DNA of 64,000 bases, from the NCBI RefSeq assembly GCF_030506325.1, contig NZ_CP120683.1:1798001-1862000 (forward strand). Direction: 5' to 3'. The position numbers and the translations under genes were made by a program. Position 1 is the first letter of the stretch; every line of letters begins with the position of its first letter. This stretch comes from Tunicatimonas pelagia. Lineage in GTDB: Bacteria; Bacteroidota; Bacteroidia; Cytophagales; Cyclobacteriaceae. Shown here piece after piece: positions 1 through 9,051 of the stretch. The notes under the pieces are model-generated. The model was not told the origin of the DNA, did not search any database, and saw only the letters and a list, made by a program, of their open reading frames with translations.

Positions 1-495
1 GTCAGAACCACATCAGGATTATGTAAACGTATCTTCAGTGCTCTGGCTGGATACGTCGAATAAGTTGAACCGTTGGATTCGCGCTCAGCGCAAGAAGTCG
101 GGCGAATGGTTTAAAGTGCCGTTGCTACCAAAGGCTCTCGCTATCATTGAGAAATACCAAGATAACCCGTTAGCTCAAGCCAACGGCAAAGTCCTTCTGG
201 TCTACACCAACCAGAAAACTAATTCTTACCTGAAAGAAATTGCCGCTTCACAGTGGCTGATCTCAGCGAAGTAGAGAAACGGCTAACGTATCACCTCGCT
301 CGGCATACCTTCGCTACCACCGTCACGCTGGCCAACGGGATACCCATTGAGTCCGTCAGCAAAATGCTCGGCCATACCAATCTACGGACGACACAGATTT
401 ATGCGAAGGTGGTTGAGCAAAAGCTCAGTGAGGATATGAGTTTATTACAGAAAAAGCTAAGTGAGTCAGGAAACAAGAAGGTACTCGGTCGGTAG
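1..495 (+). pseudogene. Tyrosine recombinase (integrase) C-terminal part, frameshifted; 5' end outside window
   Basis: The reading frame is open from the window edge and carries the start of a phage-type integrase catalytic domain (residues like VPLLPKALAIIEKY and NSYLKEIAA). It stops at about 274. A second frame, from about 253 to 495, carries the rest: HLARHTFATT (the H-x-x-R box), KMLGHTNLRTTQIY (the second His and the Tyr nucleophile). In intact Bacteroidota integrases these segments are continuous, so a small insertion or frameshift near 245-275 splits the gene. The last catalytic residues (His, Arg, His, Tyr) are all present, so decay looks recent. The N-terminal SAM-like domain lies left of the window. 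It probably marks the end of an old mobile element. A sequencing error is the alternative to a true pseudogene. Confidence 0.8.
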
Positions 496-519
496 CTATC
501 TTACTGGTGAAGCAAATAC

Positions 520-3500
520 CTAATGATCATTCTTCCCGATCACCATTGCTTTGGTAATGCCCGCTCGCTTCATGCGGTATTGCAGAGTGGAAGCAGGTAG
601 ACCCAAAATTTCTGCTGCCCCGTTTCTGCCGCGTACTTTTCCGCTGGTTCGTTTGAGGGTTTCGTAAATCAGGTCTGCTTCGACCTGTTGCATAGTTTTA
701 AATTCAAAAGTGGCCTCACTTTTCTTTCTTTGTTGAGTAGGCCGCTCCATAGCCAGGTGTAATTTCAGATCCGTACTCATCAACACCGAGCGCTCCATTA
801 TATGCTCCAGTTCCCGGATATTGCCGGGCCATTCGTAGACTGTCATTCTTTCCAGGTCGCTGGCACTGAGTTTTTTGATTTTCTTGTCTGTTTTACGGCA
901 AAACTTCTCTAGAAAATAGTAGGCCAGTTCCTCAATGTCTTCTTTTCGGTTCCTCAATGGGGGTAAATGGATGGGAAATACACTGAGCCGGAAATACAGA
1001 TCTGAACGGAAACGGCCTTCGGCTACCTCGTGTTCCAGGTCGCGGTTGGTCGCTGCGATGATCCGGGCATCCGTTTTTATTAGCTTATTGCCTCCCAGAC
1101 GTTCGAATTCCTTTTCCTGGATTACCCTAAGTAGTTTAGCCTGTAACTCCAGGGGCAGCTCCCCAATCTCATCCAGGAAGATAGTGCCACCATGGGCCAG
1201 CTCAAACTTTCCGATGCGCTGCTTGAGTGCCCCCGTAAATGCCCCTTTCTCGTGTCCGAAAAGCTCAGATTCCACCAATTCTCTGGGTAGTGTAGCACAG
1301 TTAACCTTCACCAGGGTCTTATCCTTTCGGTTAGAGGCGTCATGCAATGCCCTGGCCACCAACTCTTTGCCGGTGCCGGTTTCCCCGGTGATGAGTACGG
1401 TGGTATCGGTATTTTTAACAATATCAATTTTGGCAAAAACCTGCCGGATTGCGTCACTAGACCCCACAATCTGATGTAAATTATAGTTAGTCTTTAGTTC
1501 TTCTTCCAGGTAATCCTTTTCCAACTTCAGCCGCTCGCTCAGCATTTGAATGTCGCGAAACGCTAAAATACGGTCCATCGCGAGCCGTATGGATGGGGCG
1601 ATTTTGTCCACTAGGTCTCTGTGAAAATAACGGTAGCTGTCCGTTTTGAGGCTAAAGAAAGTGATCAACAAGGTTTTTTCCTGGTTTAGCTCAACCGGAC
1701 TGATCAGACTGGATTGAAACCCAATCTTCTTATGTAGTATCTTCTTAATCGCGTCTTTTTCAAGGCTTTTTAGGAATGCTTCGGCATTGAAAAACTGAGT
1801 TTTGTTGTAATCCAGTTTTTTCCAGCTTTTAATGAATGTACCCTGATCGAGATCGAGGATATTTAGAAAACTTTTCTCATCGATGTATTGGTATTCAGAT
1901 TTTCCTGTCTTTCGGTATCCGTGCCCCTCTACCGTTTTGCTCTGAGCATCATAAATGGAAAAGGCCAGCATATCAAAGGGAATAGTCTCCTGAAAGAGCC
2001 GGGTAACAGCCGCAAAATTCTCCTTGGGCTTAAAGGAAGTCTCAAAAGCGCTCAGGATTCCCGCTTGTAATGATTTAAATTGTTCACGCTCTGCAATGTT
2101 CTCATTGGCCAATATATTACTAAGTGCTACGGAAAACTGGTCGCAGATGGATTTAAAGAGGGATAGTTTGTCGTCAAAGGCATTCTTTGTTTTGCTCCAA
2201 AAAAAGAGAAGGCCTATGGTTTGATCACCCTGTTTCAGTGGGCCTAGGATAACTTGCTGAAAATCCACCTGATGGGATGTTACGTTTTGAGGATGGTCAA
2301 ATTGGTTGTAAATTTCCTCTGGCTTCATAATTGACGGGGCTTTTTTAGCTAGTTGCCGACTTAGCTCATTTAATGGTATCCAACCAATAAGCCCCTCCTC
2401 TCGGTGGGCAGTGTTCACTCCGCTAATATCATAATTATAGTCGATGGTCAGGTCGCGTTCTCGTTCATTTTCAAAGTCCAAATGGAATAATCCCGCTTCA
2501 TCAAAGGGAAACACTTTTTGCAGTTTGTCAAAAATGGCGCGTACCAATTCCGAGCCGGTGGTTATGTTAGCAATCGCTTCGGTAATTGACAAAAGGTCTT
2601 CGGTTTTATTCTTTTCAGCGATAAGGTCCTCATTTGCGATGATGTTGTTCAAGGCAACGCTTATCTGGTCGGTGATGGACTTGAAGAGTGAAACTTTTTT
2701 TTCAAAACCCTCACCCTTAGACCAGAAATAGAGCAGGCCTATGACACGCTCGCCTTGTTTTAAAGGCCCAACAATAATATTGGTAAATGGAACTCTTTTA
2801 GTAAACTCAAAATGTGGGTGGTCGTACTGTTCGTAAAATTCGTTGATGGGAAGAACCAGTGTTTCCTGACTTACTTTTTTAGACAACTCGGTCATGGGCA
2901 GCCAACCGGTGATACCCGCCGTTTGAATGGCGCTATTCGCAATTGTCGACTCATAACTGTAGTCTACAATAAGGTCCCTTTCTTTGTTGTTTTCAAAATC
3001 CAGGTGAAATAGTCCTGCTTCGTGAAAAGGAAACACCTTTTGTAGTTTATCAAAAATAGCCCTAACCAGCTCGGGGCCAGTGGTGATATTGGCTATTGCT
3101 TTGGTGATGGATAAAAGGTCTTCGGTTTTTTGCTTTTCTTCCAGCAGTTGCTCATTAGCCAAGACATTGCTTACCGCCACCGACATTTGGTCCGCGATTC
3201 CTTTTAGCAGTTCTTCCTGAATATTCTGGAAAGCATCTGCGTTTTTTGAATGGAATTCAAGAACACCGATTTTCTGATTTCCCGAAATAAGAGGTATTAC
3301 TAAATGGGCAACATATTGCATTTCTCTCATCAGCTTTACTCCAGGAAATTCAGGGTATCGCTTCTCGTAATATGCTAGCGGACTGACCCTTGGGGTGTCA
3401 TAATCGAATATTTCACTAAAAGGCGAGTCTTCAATAGGAATGTTTTTTTGAAGGAAATGTTGATAATGGGGATTTTCAGGTGTAATGGACGTCTGGTCAG

Positions 3501-4773
3501 AATGAATCATAAAAAAAGAAAGTCCGTCCTCATTTTTAAGATGAATCACGGCATCATCGAAGTGAAATAATGGCTTTAGCCTATCAAAAATGGTCTGGAA
3601 CAAAGCTGCCCGGTCGGTAATCTTGGCTATATCCTCACTGATACCGAGCAGTTTTTCGGTCAGTTGTTTTTCTTTTATGAGCCGCTCATTGGCGAGGATG
3701 TTATTGATGGTGACCGACATCTGGTAGGCGATGTTTTCATAAAGGCGGTAATTAATGGGTTCTTTAAACTGGTTATCAGTAAAATGGAACAGCATCGCCC
3801 CGATTACTTTGCCGGCATCCCTGAGCGTAACTTTTATCGTGTGGGCAAGTCCTTCATCCTGATGTATCTGGATACCCGGGTGGTCAGGGTATTTTTCTTG
3901 CCAATCTGTCAAATGGAAAACGGCCACATCATCAGACTCCAAAATTTCTTTAAATTGACGGGTAATGGGGTTGGGACGATTGACCACCTCGTCATATTTG
4001 GGGTGATTCTGGCGATGGGGCGGGGAAACGGTTAGTACGCCGTGGTACGTCTGATAGTCCTCGGCGTAAATAATGACGACCGCATCGTCAAAGGGGATAT
4101 GCTTCCGCAACTTATCCACTACGATGGGATAAAGGCTTTTCCGGTCGTTGACCGTCGCAAGGCTTTCGCTTATTTCCAGCAAGGTTTCTTTAAACGATTT
4201 TTCTTCCTGTAGCTGTTCGGTCGCCTGAATATTAGTGATGGCAATGATAAGCTGGTCGACCAAGGCTTCGAGCAAGGGCAGCTTTTTTTCTGGGATAGAC
4301 TGGTCTTCAAGGTAATTGAGAAATAATAAGCCTTTAAGTCCACTTTCGCTTTTCAGGTCAAATGCTAAAAACCGGTCGTACCCTTCAGCCAATAAATGGC
4401 TATGCACCTCTTTGCCTAACGTTTTTACCAGGTATTCTTTAAGAAAGCATTCTCGGTAAGAAGCAACGATCGGACGCTTTTTTTCAGTAATCTGGCTCGC
4501 AATTTTCTGAAATCCAGATCCCTCATATCTGTAATCTTGCTGTTCCCGCTGATAGAAAAAAGTGTTTCCCTCAGAAGGACTGATCGATGGGGCTTTAGCT
4601 GCCCAGTCACAAAAGGTTTTACCATCTTCCGACAGAACAAACAGCCCAATATCGTGAAATGAGAAGATGGGTTGCAATCGATCCGCGATTAATCTAACGA
4701 GTGATTTGCGCTCCCGGACAGAAGCAATGGCCTTATTTATTTCCAGTTGTAGTTTGTATGCTTCGCTATTCAT
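520..4773 (-). CDS. Sigma-54-dependent transcriptional activator with six GAF-like modules
   Basis: About 1417 aa. Six GAF-like modules, each about 170-185 residues and joined by helical linkers of the type [13 protein letters not shown], fill roughly residues 1-1090. An AAA+ domain of bacterial enhancer-binding proteins follows: Walker A GETGTGKE near residue 1128, GAFTGA near 1176, Walker B FLDEIGE, and the arginine-finger region. A Fis-type HTH ends the protein (RNGAAEILGLPASTLQYRMK). GAFTGA contacts sigma-54, so this should open sigma-54 promoters in response to small molecules or redox state sensed by GAF domains. There is no receiver domain and no membrane segment. Modules 4 and 5 are near-duplicates (LLSIT.AIANITTG). 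I chose ATG at 4773 (MNSEAY) over an in-frame TTG at 4821 because the paralogue at 38384-42112 begins MNKEAY. It is divergent from the cytochrome gene at 4998. Confidence 0.93.
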   Translation of the reverse strand: MNSEAYKLQLEINKAIASVRERKSLVRLIADRLQPIFSFHDIGLFVLSEDGKTFCDWAAKAPSISPSEGNTFFYQREQQDYRYEGSGFQKIASQITEKKRPIVASYRECFLKEYLVKTLGKEVHSHLLAEGYDRFLAFDLKSESGLKGLLFLNYLEDQSIPEKKLPLLEALVDQLIIAITNIQATEQLQEEKSFKETLLEISESLATVNDRKSLYPIVVDKLRKHIPFDDAVVIIYAEDYQTYHGVLTVSPPHRQNHPKYDEVVNRPNPITRQFKEILESDDVAVFHLTDWQEKYPDHPGIQIHQDEGLAHTIKVTLRDAGKVIGAMLFHFTDNQFKEPINYRLYENIAYQMSVTINNILANERLIKEKQLTEKLLGISEDIAKITDRAALFQTIFDRLKPLFHFDDAVIHLKNEDGLSFFMIHSDQTSITPENPHYQHFLQKNIPIEDSPFSEIFDYDTPRVSPLAYYEKRYPEFPGVKLMREMQYVAHLVIPLISGNQKIGVLEFHSKNADAFQNIQEELLKGIADQMSVAVSNVLANEQLLEEKQKTEDLLSITKAIANITTGPELVRAIFDKLQKVFPFHEAGLFHLDFENNKERDLIVDYSYESTIANSAIQTAGITGWLPMTELSKKVSQETLVLPINEFYEQYDHPHFEFTKRVPFTNIIVGPLKQGERVIGLLYFWSKGEGFEKKVSLFKSITDQISVALNNIIANEDLIAEKNKTEDLLSITEAIANITTGSELVRAIFDKLQKVFPFDEAGLFHLDFENERERDLTIDYNYDISGVNTAHREEGLIGWIPLNELSRQLAKKAPSIMKPEEIYNQFDHPQNVTSHQVDFQQVILGPLKQGDQTIGLLFFWSKTKNAFDDKLSLFKSICDQFSVALSNILANENIAEREQFKSLQAGILSAFETSFKPKENFAAVTRLFQETIPFDMLAFSIYDAQSKTVEGHGYRKTGKSEYQYIDEKSFLNILDLDQGTFIKSWKKLDYNKTQFFNAEAFLKSLEKDAIKKILHKKIGFQSSLISPVELNQEKTLLITFFSLKTDSYRYFHRDLVDKIAPSIRLAMDRILAFRDIQMLSERLKLEKDYLEEELKTNYNLHQIVGSSDAIRQVFAKIDIVKNTDTTVLITGETGTGKELVARALHDASNRKDKTLVKVNCATLPRELVESELFGHEKGAFTGALKQRIGKFELAHGGTIFLDEIGELPLELQAKLLRVIQEKEFERLGGNKLIKTDARIIAATNRDLEHEVAEGRFRSDLYFRLSVFPIHLPPLRNRKEDIEELAYYFLEKFCRKTDKKIKKLSASDLERMTVYEWPGNIRELEHIMERSVLMSTDLKLHLAMERPTQQRKKSEATFEFKTMQQVEADLIYETLKRTSGKVRGRNGAAEILGLPASTLQYRMKRAGITKAMVIGKNDH

Positions 4774-4790
4774 AGTCGTAAGATACGGAT

Positions 4791-4836
4791 AAACCAATAT
4801 TGGTTTAATTTTTTTGCACAAAAACCAATATTAGGC
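4791..4836. promoter_or_regulatory. Two phased palindromic operator-like sites
   Basis: A perfect 16-bp palindrome AAACCAATATTGGTTT lies at 4791-4806, 18 bp upstream of the sigma-54 activator's start. A second copy with a degenerate right arm (AAACCAATATTaGgcT) begins at 4822. The two centres are 31 bp apart, close to three helical turns, so dimers would bind on the same face of the DNA. The position suits autorepression of the activator gene or control of the divergent cytochrome gene. The binding protein is unknown. Confidence 0.5.
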
Positions 4837-4936
4837 TAATTTTTTTGTTAATATTTTTTTCTGTCATACCTCTCTTTATATGCAATCAATTGAATGTCAG
4901 CGTTTTATATTTTTACAGCTGACTAATTGCTATTCG

Positions 4937-4950
4937 GGCACTCCGATTGA
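4937..4950 (+). promoter_or_regulatory. Candidate sigma-54 promoter upstream of the cytochrome gene
   Basis: GGCAC-N5-TTGA with the GG and GA dinucleotides ten bases apart, matching the geometry of the sigma-54 consensus TGGCAC-N5-TTGC except that the base before GG is G and the -12 C is A. Transcription would start near 4961, giving a leader of about 37 nt to the ATG at 4998. The same GGCAC-N5-TTGA is found at 42268-42281 beside another sigma-54 activator. Confidence 0.4.
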
Positions 4951-4997
4951 TCTAGTAGCCAACAAATGATCTAAAGAACCTTTTTAAGCTAATTTTT

Positions 4998-6182
4998 ATG
5001 ACACCGGTGTTTATCTTTATTTTAGTTATTTTAGGGCTACTGATCTTTACCCTGGTGCTGGTCATCTATCCACTTGATCAGTTGTACCGATGGCAGACCC
5101 ACGATGCCCGACACCCCGCCGGAAAGCACTTTCCGTTTATTCGGATCCTTTCCCGGTACCGCGCAAAACTCACCCCGACACTGAGGCGTCAGATAGCCGT
5201 AGGATGTATACTGATCGCTGTCGGTACGTTGCTGGGCACCTACCTTTATTTGAAGTGGGACTTACCACGGTATGCAGACGAGCCCGTTACCCTTTCGGTC
5301 ACCTACACGCCCGAACGACTGGCGCGGGGTGAGTATCTGGCCGAGCACGTCGCCCATTGTTTTGTGTGCCACTCGCCCCGGCAGGAAGACGTTTTCTCGC
5401 TGCCGGTGGTGGCCGGACAGGAAGGCGCGGGCAGTTCGCTGCCTAAAGAGGCTGATTACTTTCCCAATCACCTCTATACGCCCAACTTAACGCCGTATCA
5501 TCTGAGCGATTGGACGGACAGAGAAATCTACCGGGCAATCACGCAAGGGGTGAGCAAAGACGGACGTGCCCTGCACCCGGTGATGCCTTACGCCGGATTT
5601 TCGCGGATGCAACAATCCGACGTAGAGGCCATCATCGCGTATCTACGCCGTCTGCCGTCGGTAGAGAATGACATTCCAACTAACCAACTTTCTCCTAAAG
5701 AGTGGATACGGGCGCAGATCGCTACCCGAGAAGCTGACCCATTTCCGGCGTTTAGCCAACAAGAAACTGTACTGCGGGGCGAGTATCTGGTCACCATCGC
5801 GGGTTGTGCGCTGTGCCACACCCCCACCGATGCGTACGGACGAACCGGCAACGACCGCTTCCTGGCCGGGGGCAATGTGTTTACCACTCCGTCGGGGATG
5901 CGCCTACGGACCCCGAACCTGACCCCGCACGCCAGTGGCCTGGGCAACTGGAGCGAGCAGGCTTTTCTCAACCGCTTTGCCACCTACCACGATCAGGAAG
6001 ACCTCACCCCAGTAGAGCCTGGTGGTTTCTCCACGGTGATGCCCTGGCACGCCTTCGCCAACATGGAGCCGGAGGACTTATCGGCCATCTACGATTACCT
6101 ACAGACCATTCCACCAGTAGACCATGCCTTCGAGCGCATCGTAGAGGAGCCAGACCAGCGTATGACCACCAACTCACTTTAA
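4998..6182 (+). CDS. Membrane-anchored diheme c-type cytochrome
   Basis: 394 aa. Two N-terminal membrane segments (about residues 4-24 and 66-84) are followed by a periplasmic part with two heme c motifs, CFVCH at residues 121-125 and CALCH at about 270-274. Distal Met ligands are plausible (HPVMPYAGF, TVMPWHAF). The tandem arrangement resembles cytochrome subunits of membrane alcohol and aldehyde dehydrogenases, which pass electrons from periplasmic dehydrogenases to the respiratory chain. No dehydrogenase gene is adjacent. It starts a co-directional run and ends 13 bp before dps. Its partner enzyme is unknown; the PQQ enzymes in this window are candidates only. Confidence 0.85.
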   Translation: MTPVFIFILVILGLLIFTLVLVIYPLDQLYRWQTHDARHPAGKHFPFIRILSRYRAKLTPTLRRQIAVGCILIAVGTLLGTYLYLKWDLPRYADEPVTLSVTYTPERLARGEYLAEHVAHCFVCHSPRQEDVFSLPVVAGQEGAGSSLPKEADYFPNHLYTPNLTPYHLSDWTDREIYRAITQGVSKDGRALHPVMPYAGFSRMQQSDVEAIIAYLRRLPSVENDIPTNQLSPKEWIRAQIATREADPFPAFSQQETVLRGEYLVTIAGCALCHTPTDAYGRTGNDRFLAGGNVFTTPSGMRLRTPNLTPHASGLGNWSEQAFLNRFATYHDQEDLTPVEPGGFSTVMPWHAFANMEPEDLSAIYDYLQTIPPVDHAFERIVEEPDQRMTTNSL

Positions 6183-6195
6183 TGATACCCAAATT

Positions 6196-6669
6196 ATGGA
6201 AAAGATTGACATTGGCATCCCCGACACCCACCGCGAAAGCGTGGCTTTCGCCCTCAACCAGTTGCTGGCCGACGAGCACGTGCTTTACGTGAAGACCCGC
6301 AACTACCACTGGAACGTCACGGGACAGCATTTTCAATCGCTGCACAGCTTCTTCGAGGAGCAGTACGAAGCCCTCTCCGATATCATTGATGAGCTGGCCG
6401 AACGGATTCGGGCCATCGGTCACTACGCCGTAGCAGCCCTGAAAGACTATGTGCAACTGGCCCGGCTACTGGAAACCGGACACGAAGATGGCACAGCCGA
6501 AAAGATGCTACAAAACCTACTCAACGATCACGAAACGATCATTCGCATCCTGCGCCAGGACCTGGAAAATGCCGAACGACACCACGACCTGGGTACGGCC
6601 GGTTTTTTGGCCAGGCTGCTGGAAAAGCACGAAAAAATGGCCTGGATGCTCCGGGCTTACTTAAGCTAA
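6196..6669 (+). CDS. dps: Dps-family ferritin-like DNA-protection protein
   Basis: 157 aa, the usual Dps length. The inter-subunit ferroxidase signature is visible in the first helix and following segment: YHWNV.G..F..LH..FE..Y..L....DELAERIRAIG, providing His, His, Asp and Glu ligands. Dps dodecamers oxidise ferrous iron with hydrogen peroxide, store the iron and shield DNA under stress. The gene sits 13 bp after the cytochrome gene and 6 bp before an FMN reductase, so the three are probably cotranscribed. This fits an oxidative-stress operon. Confidence 0.93.
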   Translation: MEKIDIGIPDTHRESVAFALNQLLADEHVLYVKTRNYHWNVTGQHFQSLHSFFEEQYEALSDIIDELAERIRAIGHYAVAALKDYVQLARLLETGHEDGTAEKMLQNLLNDHETIIRILRQDLENAERHHDLGTAGFLARLLEKHEKMAWMLRAYLS

Positions 6670-6675
6670 AATAGT

Positions 6676-7257
6676 ATGAAGAATATTACCATTGTAGGAC
6701 TGGGCGGCTCGTTGCGCCCGAAATCAACCAGCCTGAGTGCGTTAACCACCGCCCTGGAGGGAGCCGCTCAGGCCGGGGCGGATACGCACCTGCTCGATAT
6801 CCGGGCACTGGACTTACCTCCGTATCGTCCGGATAACCCGACGAGCTACCCCTCGGTGGATCGGCTGACTGAAACCGTAGCCCAAGCCGATGCCATGATC
6901 TGGTTCAGCCCCCTGTACCACGGCTCGGTAAGCGGGGCCTTTAAAAATGCGATCGATTGGCTAGAACGGCTCAATAATCGCGAAAAAAGCTACCTGAGCG
7001 GTCAGGTGGTGGGGCTAATCAGCACGGCGGGAGGAACACAAGGCTTACAGGCCATTAATACGATGGAGTTCATCGTTCGGGCCCTGCGAGGCTGGGCCGT
7101 CCCCTTGGTGATGCCTATCGGCCAATCCTGGAAAGTATTTGACCAAGAGGGCAACCTACGCGATGAGACGACCCGGGAAAGCCTGAAAAATCTGGGTAAA
7201 GAAGTAGACCGGGCCGCGCGGCAATTTCCTCACAGCGGAACCTGCGACTATGCATAA
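6676..7257 (+). CDS. NADPH-dependent FMN reductase family flavoprotein
   Basis: 193 aa with a flavodoxin-like fold. The N-terminal GSLRPKSTS loop matches the FMN phosphate-binding loop of this family. The central SPLYHGSVSGAFKNAIDWL segment is the conserved P-x-Y-x-x-x-x-x-x-x-K-N-x-x-D-W motif. Members reduce FMN, quinones, azo compounds or chromate with NAD(P)H. It is cytoplasmic, with no signal peptide, and lies 6 bp after dps. A two-electron quinone reductase role would fit the surrounding redox genes, but the substrate cannot be read from the sequence. Confidence 0.88.
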   Translation: MKNITIVGLGGSLRPKSTSLSALTTALEGAAQAGADTHLLDIRALDLPPYRPDNPTSYPSVDRLTETVAQADAMIWFSPLYHGSVSGAFKNAIDWLERLNNREKSYLSGQVVGLISTAGGTQGLQAINTMEFIVRALRGWAVPLVMPIGQSWKVFDQEGNLRDETTRESLKNLGKEVDRAARQFPHSGTCDYA

Positions 7258-7312
7258 AGCTACCATGACAATGCACTATTTTTCAAAAGTTTAACCTTAA
7301 ATTATTTTTAGT

Positions 7313-8542
7313 ATGACCAGCAACAAAGGAGTCGTTTACCAATCCGCCTGGAACCTGGCGGTGAAAGAGATACCCTATCCTACCTTTCAGGATCCACGGG
7401 GAAAAGACATTCACCACGCGGTGATCATCAAAGTAGTATCTACCGACATCTGCGGTAGTGATCAGCACATTTTCCGAGGCCGTTTCATCGTGCCCGAAGG
7501 TCACGTGCTTGGCCATGAGATTACCGGCGAGGTGGTGGAGAAGGGCAAGGACGTAGAATTTCTGGAGATTGGGGATATCGTATCCGTACCTTTCAATGTA
7601 TCCTGTGGCCGCTGCCGCAACTGCAAAAAAGGAAATACAGACGTTTGTGAAACGGTCAACCCGGAAGCTCCCGTCGGGGCGTATGGCTTCGATCTGGGCG
7701 GCTGGCTGGGTGGCCAAGCGGAGTACTGCCTGATCCCGTATGCGGATTTCCAACTGCTGAAATTTCCCGACCGTGATCAGGCCCTGGAAAAGATACTGGA
7801 CCTCACCCTGGTGTCGGATATTCTGCCGACAGGCTATCATGGAGCGTATGCCGCGGGGGTCACTACGGGTTCTACCGTCTACATTGCCGGGGCCGGTCCG
7901 GTCGGTCGCTGCGCCGCCGCTTCAGCCCAACTGCTGGGTGCAGCCTGCGTGATTGTGGGGGATATGAACCAGGAACGGTTGGCCTTGGTGAAGAAAGCCG
8001 GTATGGAAACCGTATATCTAAGCCAGGACGCTTCGGTCGCCGAGCAGATCGAGCAAATACTGGGTGTGCCGGAAGTAGATGCGGGCGTGGATGCTGTCGG
8101 CTATGAAGCCCACGGCCACGGTGATGAAGACTATACGCAGGAGAATCCCAACGCCGTGCTCAACGACCTATTTGAGGTGGTCAGAGCCAGCGGTGGCATC
8201 GGCATTCCGGGCATTTACGTCGCCAGCGACCCCGGCGGGCGGGATGAAACCGCTCAACAAGGCAAACTAACCCTCGATTGGGGCAAAGGCTGGTTGAAAT
8301 CACTGCACATCCAAACCGGTATGGCCCCTATTGGTAAGTACAACTACCAAATCATGCAGGCCATCCTCTGGGATCGTATCTCAATGGAGCAGATTATGAA
8401 CCCCGAAGTCATCGACCTGGACGAAGCCCCACGGGCGTACCAACGCTTTTCGGACGGGTCGTCCCAGAAGTTTGTCATCGATCCGCACGGGATGTTCAAA
8501 GACAAAGTAAAAGCGCGGGAAAAAACTGCCGTTACGGCCTGA
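7313..8542 (+). CDS. fdhA: Glutathione-independent formaldehyde dehydrogenase (zinc, NAD+)
   Basis: 409 aa, matching the long form of the medium-chain alcohol dehydrogenase family that includes Pseudomonas formaldehyde dismutase/dehydrogenase. Visible features are the catalytic zinc site (TDICGSDQH, GHEITG), the structural zinc cysteines (CGRCRNCKKGNTDVC), the nucleotide-binding AGAGPVGRCAA and the family-specific C-terminal part with KGWLKSLHIQTGMAPI. It oxidises formaldehyde to formate without glutathione, or dismutates it. It stands 55 bp after the FMN reductase. In a detoxification cluster it would remove formaldehyde released by demethylation or other oxidations. Confidence 0.92.
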   Translation: MTSNKGVVYQSAWNLAVKEIPYPTFQDPRGKDIHHAVIIKVVSTDICGSDQHIFRGRFIVPEGHVLGHEITGEVVEKGKDVEFLEIGDIVSVPFNVSCGRCRNCKKGNTDVCETVNPEAPVGAYGFDLGGWLGGQAEYCLIPYADFQLLKFPDRDQALEKILDLTLVSDILPTGYHGAYAAGVTTGSTVYIAGAGPVGRCAAASAQLLGAACVIVGDMNQERLALVKKAGMETVYLSQDASVAEQIEQILGVPEVDAGVDAVGYEAHGHGDEDYTQENPNAVLNDLFEVVRASGGIGIPGIYVASDPGGRDETAQQGKLTLDWGKGWLKSLHIQTGMAPIGKYNYQIMQAILWDRISMEQIMNPEVIDLDEAPRAYQRFSDGSSQKFVIDPHGMFKDKVKAREKTAVTA

Positions 8543-8618
8543 GTAGATCACTGACCACTGAACCTTCGGTCGGCAAAGGTCAAACCATCATGGATTCAAC
8601 ACTTTAAAACGGACTAAA

Positions 8619-9047
8619 ATGACCCTATCCGAAAAAGAAAAAATCGTACAACTTACTGCCCGCTACTTCTGGGCGGTAGATGAAGGAGATATAGAGACGT
8701 ATCTTGACTGCTGGACGGCCGACGGTGAATCGCAGGCGAGCTACGGATCGGCACAGGGAGCAGCGGAATTAAAAATACGATTCCTGAGCATGCAGGAAGG
8801 TCTTTCTAAAAACAAGCGTCACATAGTGAGCAATTTCGTCATTGAGTTTGAACAAGAAGTAGCGCTTCAGAAGTGCTACCTGCTGATTATAGACCGGAAA
8901 AAGCCGGCCTTAGTGGCTACTGCTACCTATCAGGACACCTTGGTTCGTACCGCTGATGGTTGGAAATTTTCCCTTCGCAAAATTACCGTTGATCCTAACT
9001 GGCAACATCATGAACTTACTAAGAAATCATTCATTCAAAATAAATAA
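8619..9047 (+). CDS. SnoaL/NTF2-like cone-fold protein
   Basis: 142 aa. Begins EKEKIVQLTARYFWAVDEGDIETYLDCWTADG, the usual opening of SnoaL-like polyketide-cyclase/NTF2 proteins, and ends with a beta-rich RTADGWKFSLRKITV strand. These small alpha/beta-cone proteins are dehydratases, isomerases, hydroxylases or simple binding proteins. It is cytoplasmic. It ends 4 bp before the hydrolase lipoprotein, so the pair is probably translated together. Specific activity is unknown. Confidence 0.75.
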   Translation: MTLSEKEKIVQLTARYFWAVDEGDIETYLDCWTADGESQASYGSAQGAAELKIRFLSMQEGLSKNKRHIVSNFVIEFEQEVALQKCYLLIIDRKKPALVATATYQDTLVRTADGWKFSLRKITVDPNWQHHELTKKSFIQNK

Positions 9048-9051
9048 AACG

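Noticed and set aside
4774-4821. TTG-initiated 16-codon extension of the six-GAF activator
   Set aside because: It would be coding across the palindromic operator, is A/T-rich, and is absent from the paralogue, whose start aligns with 4773.
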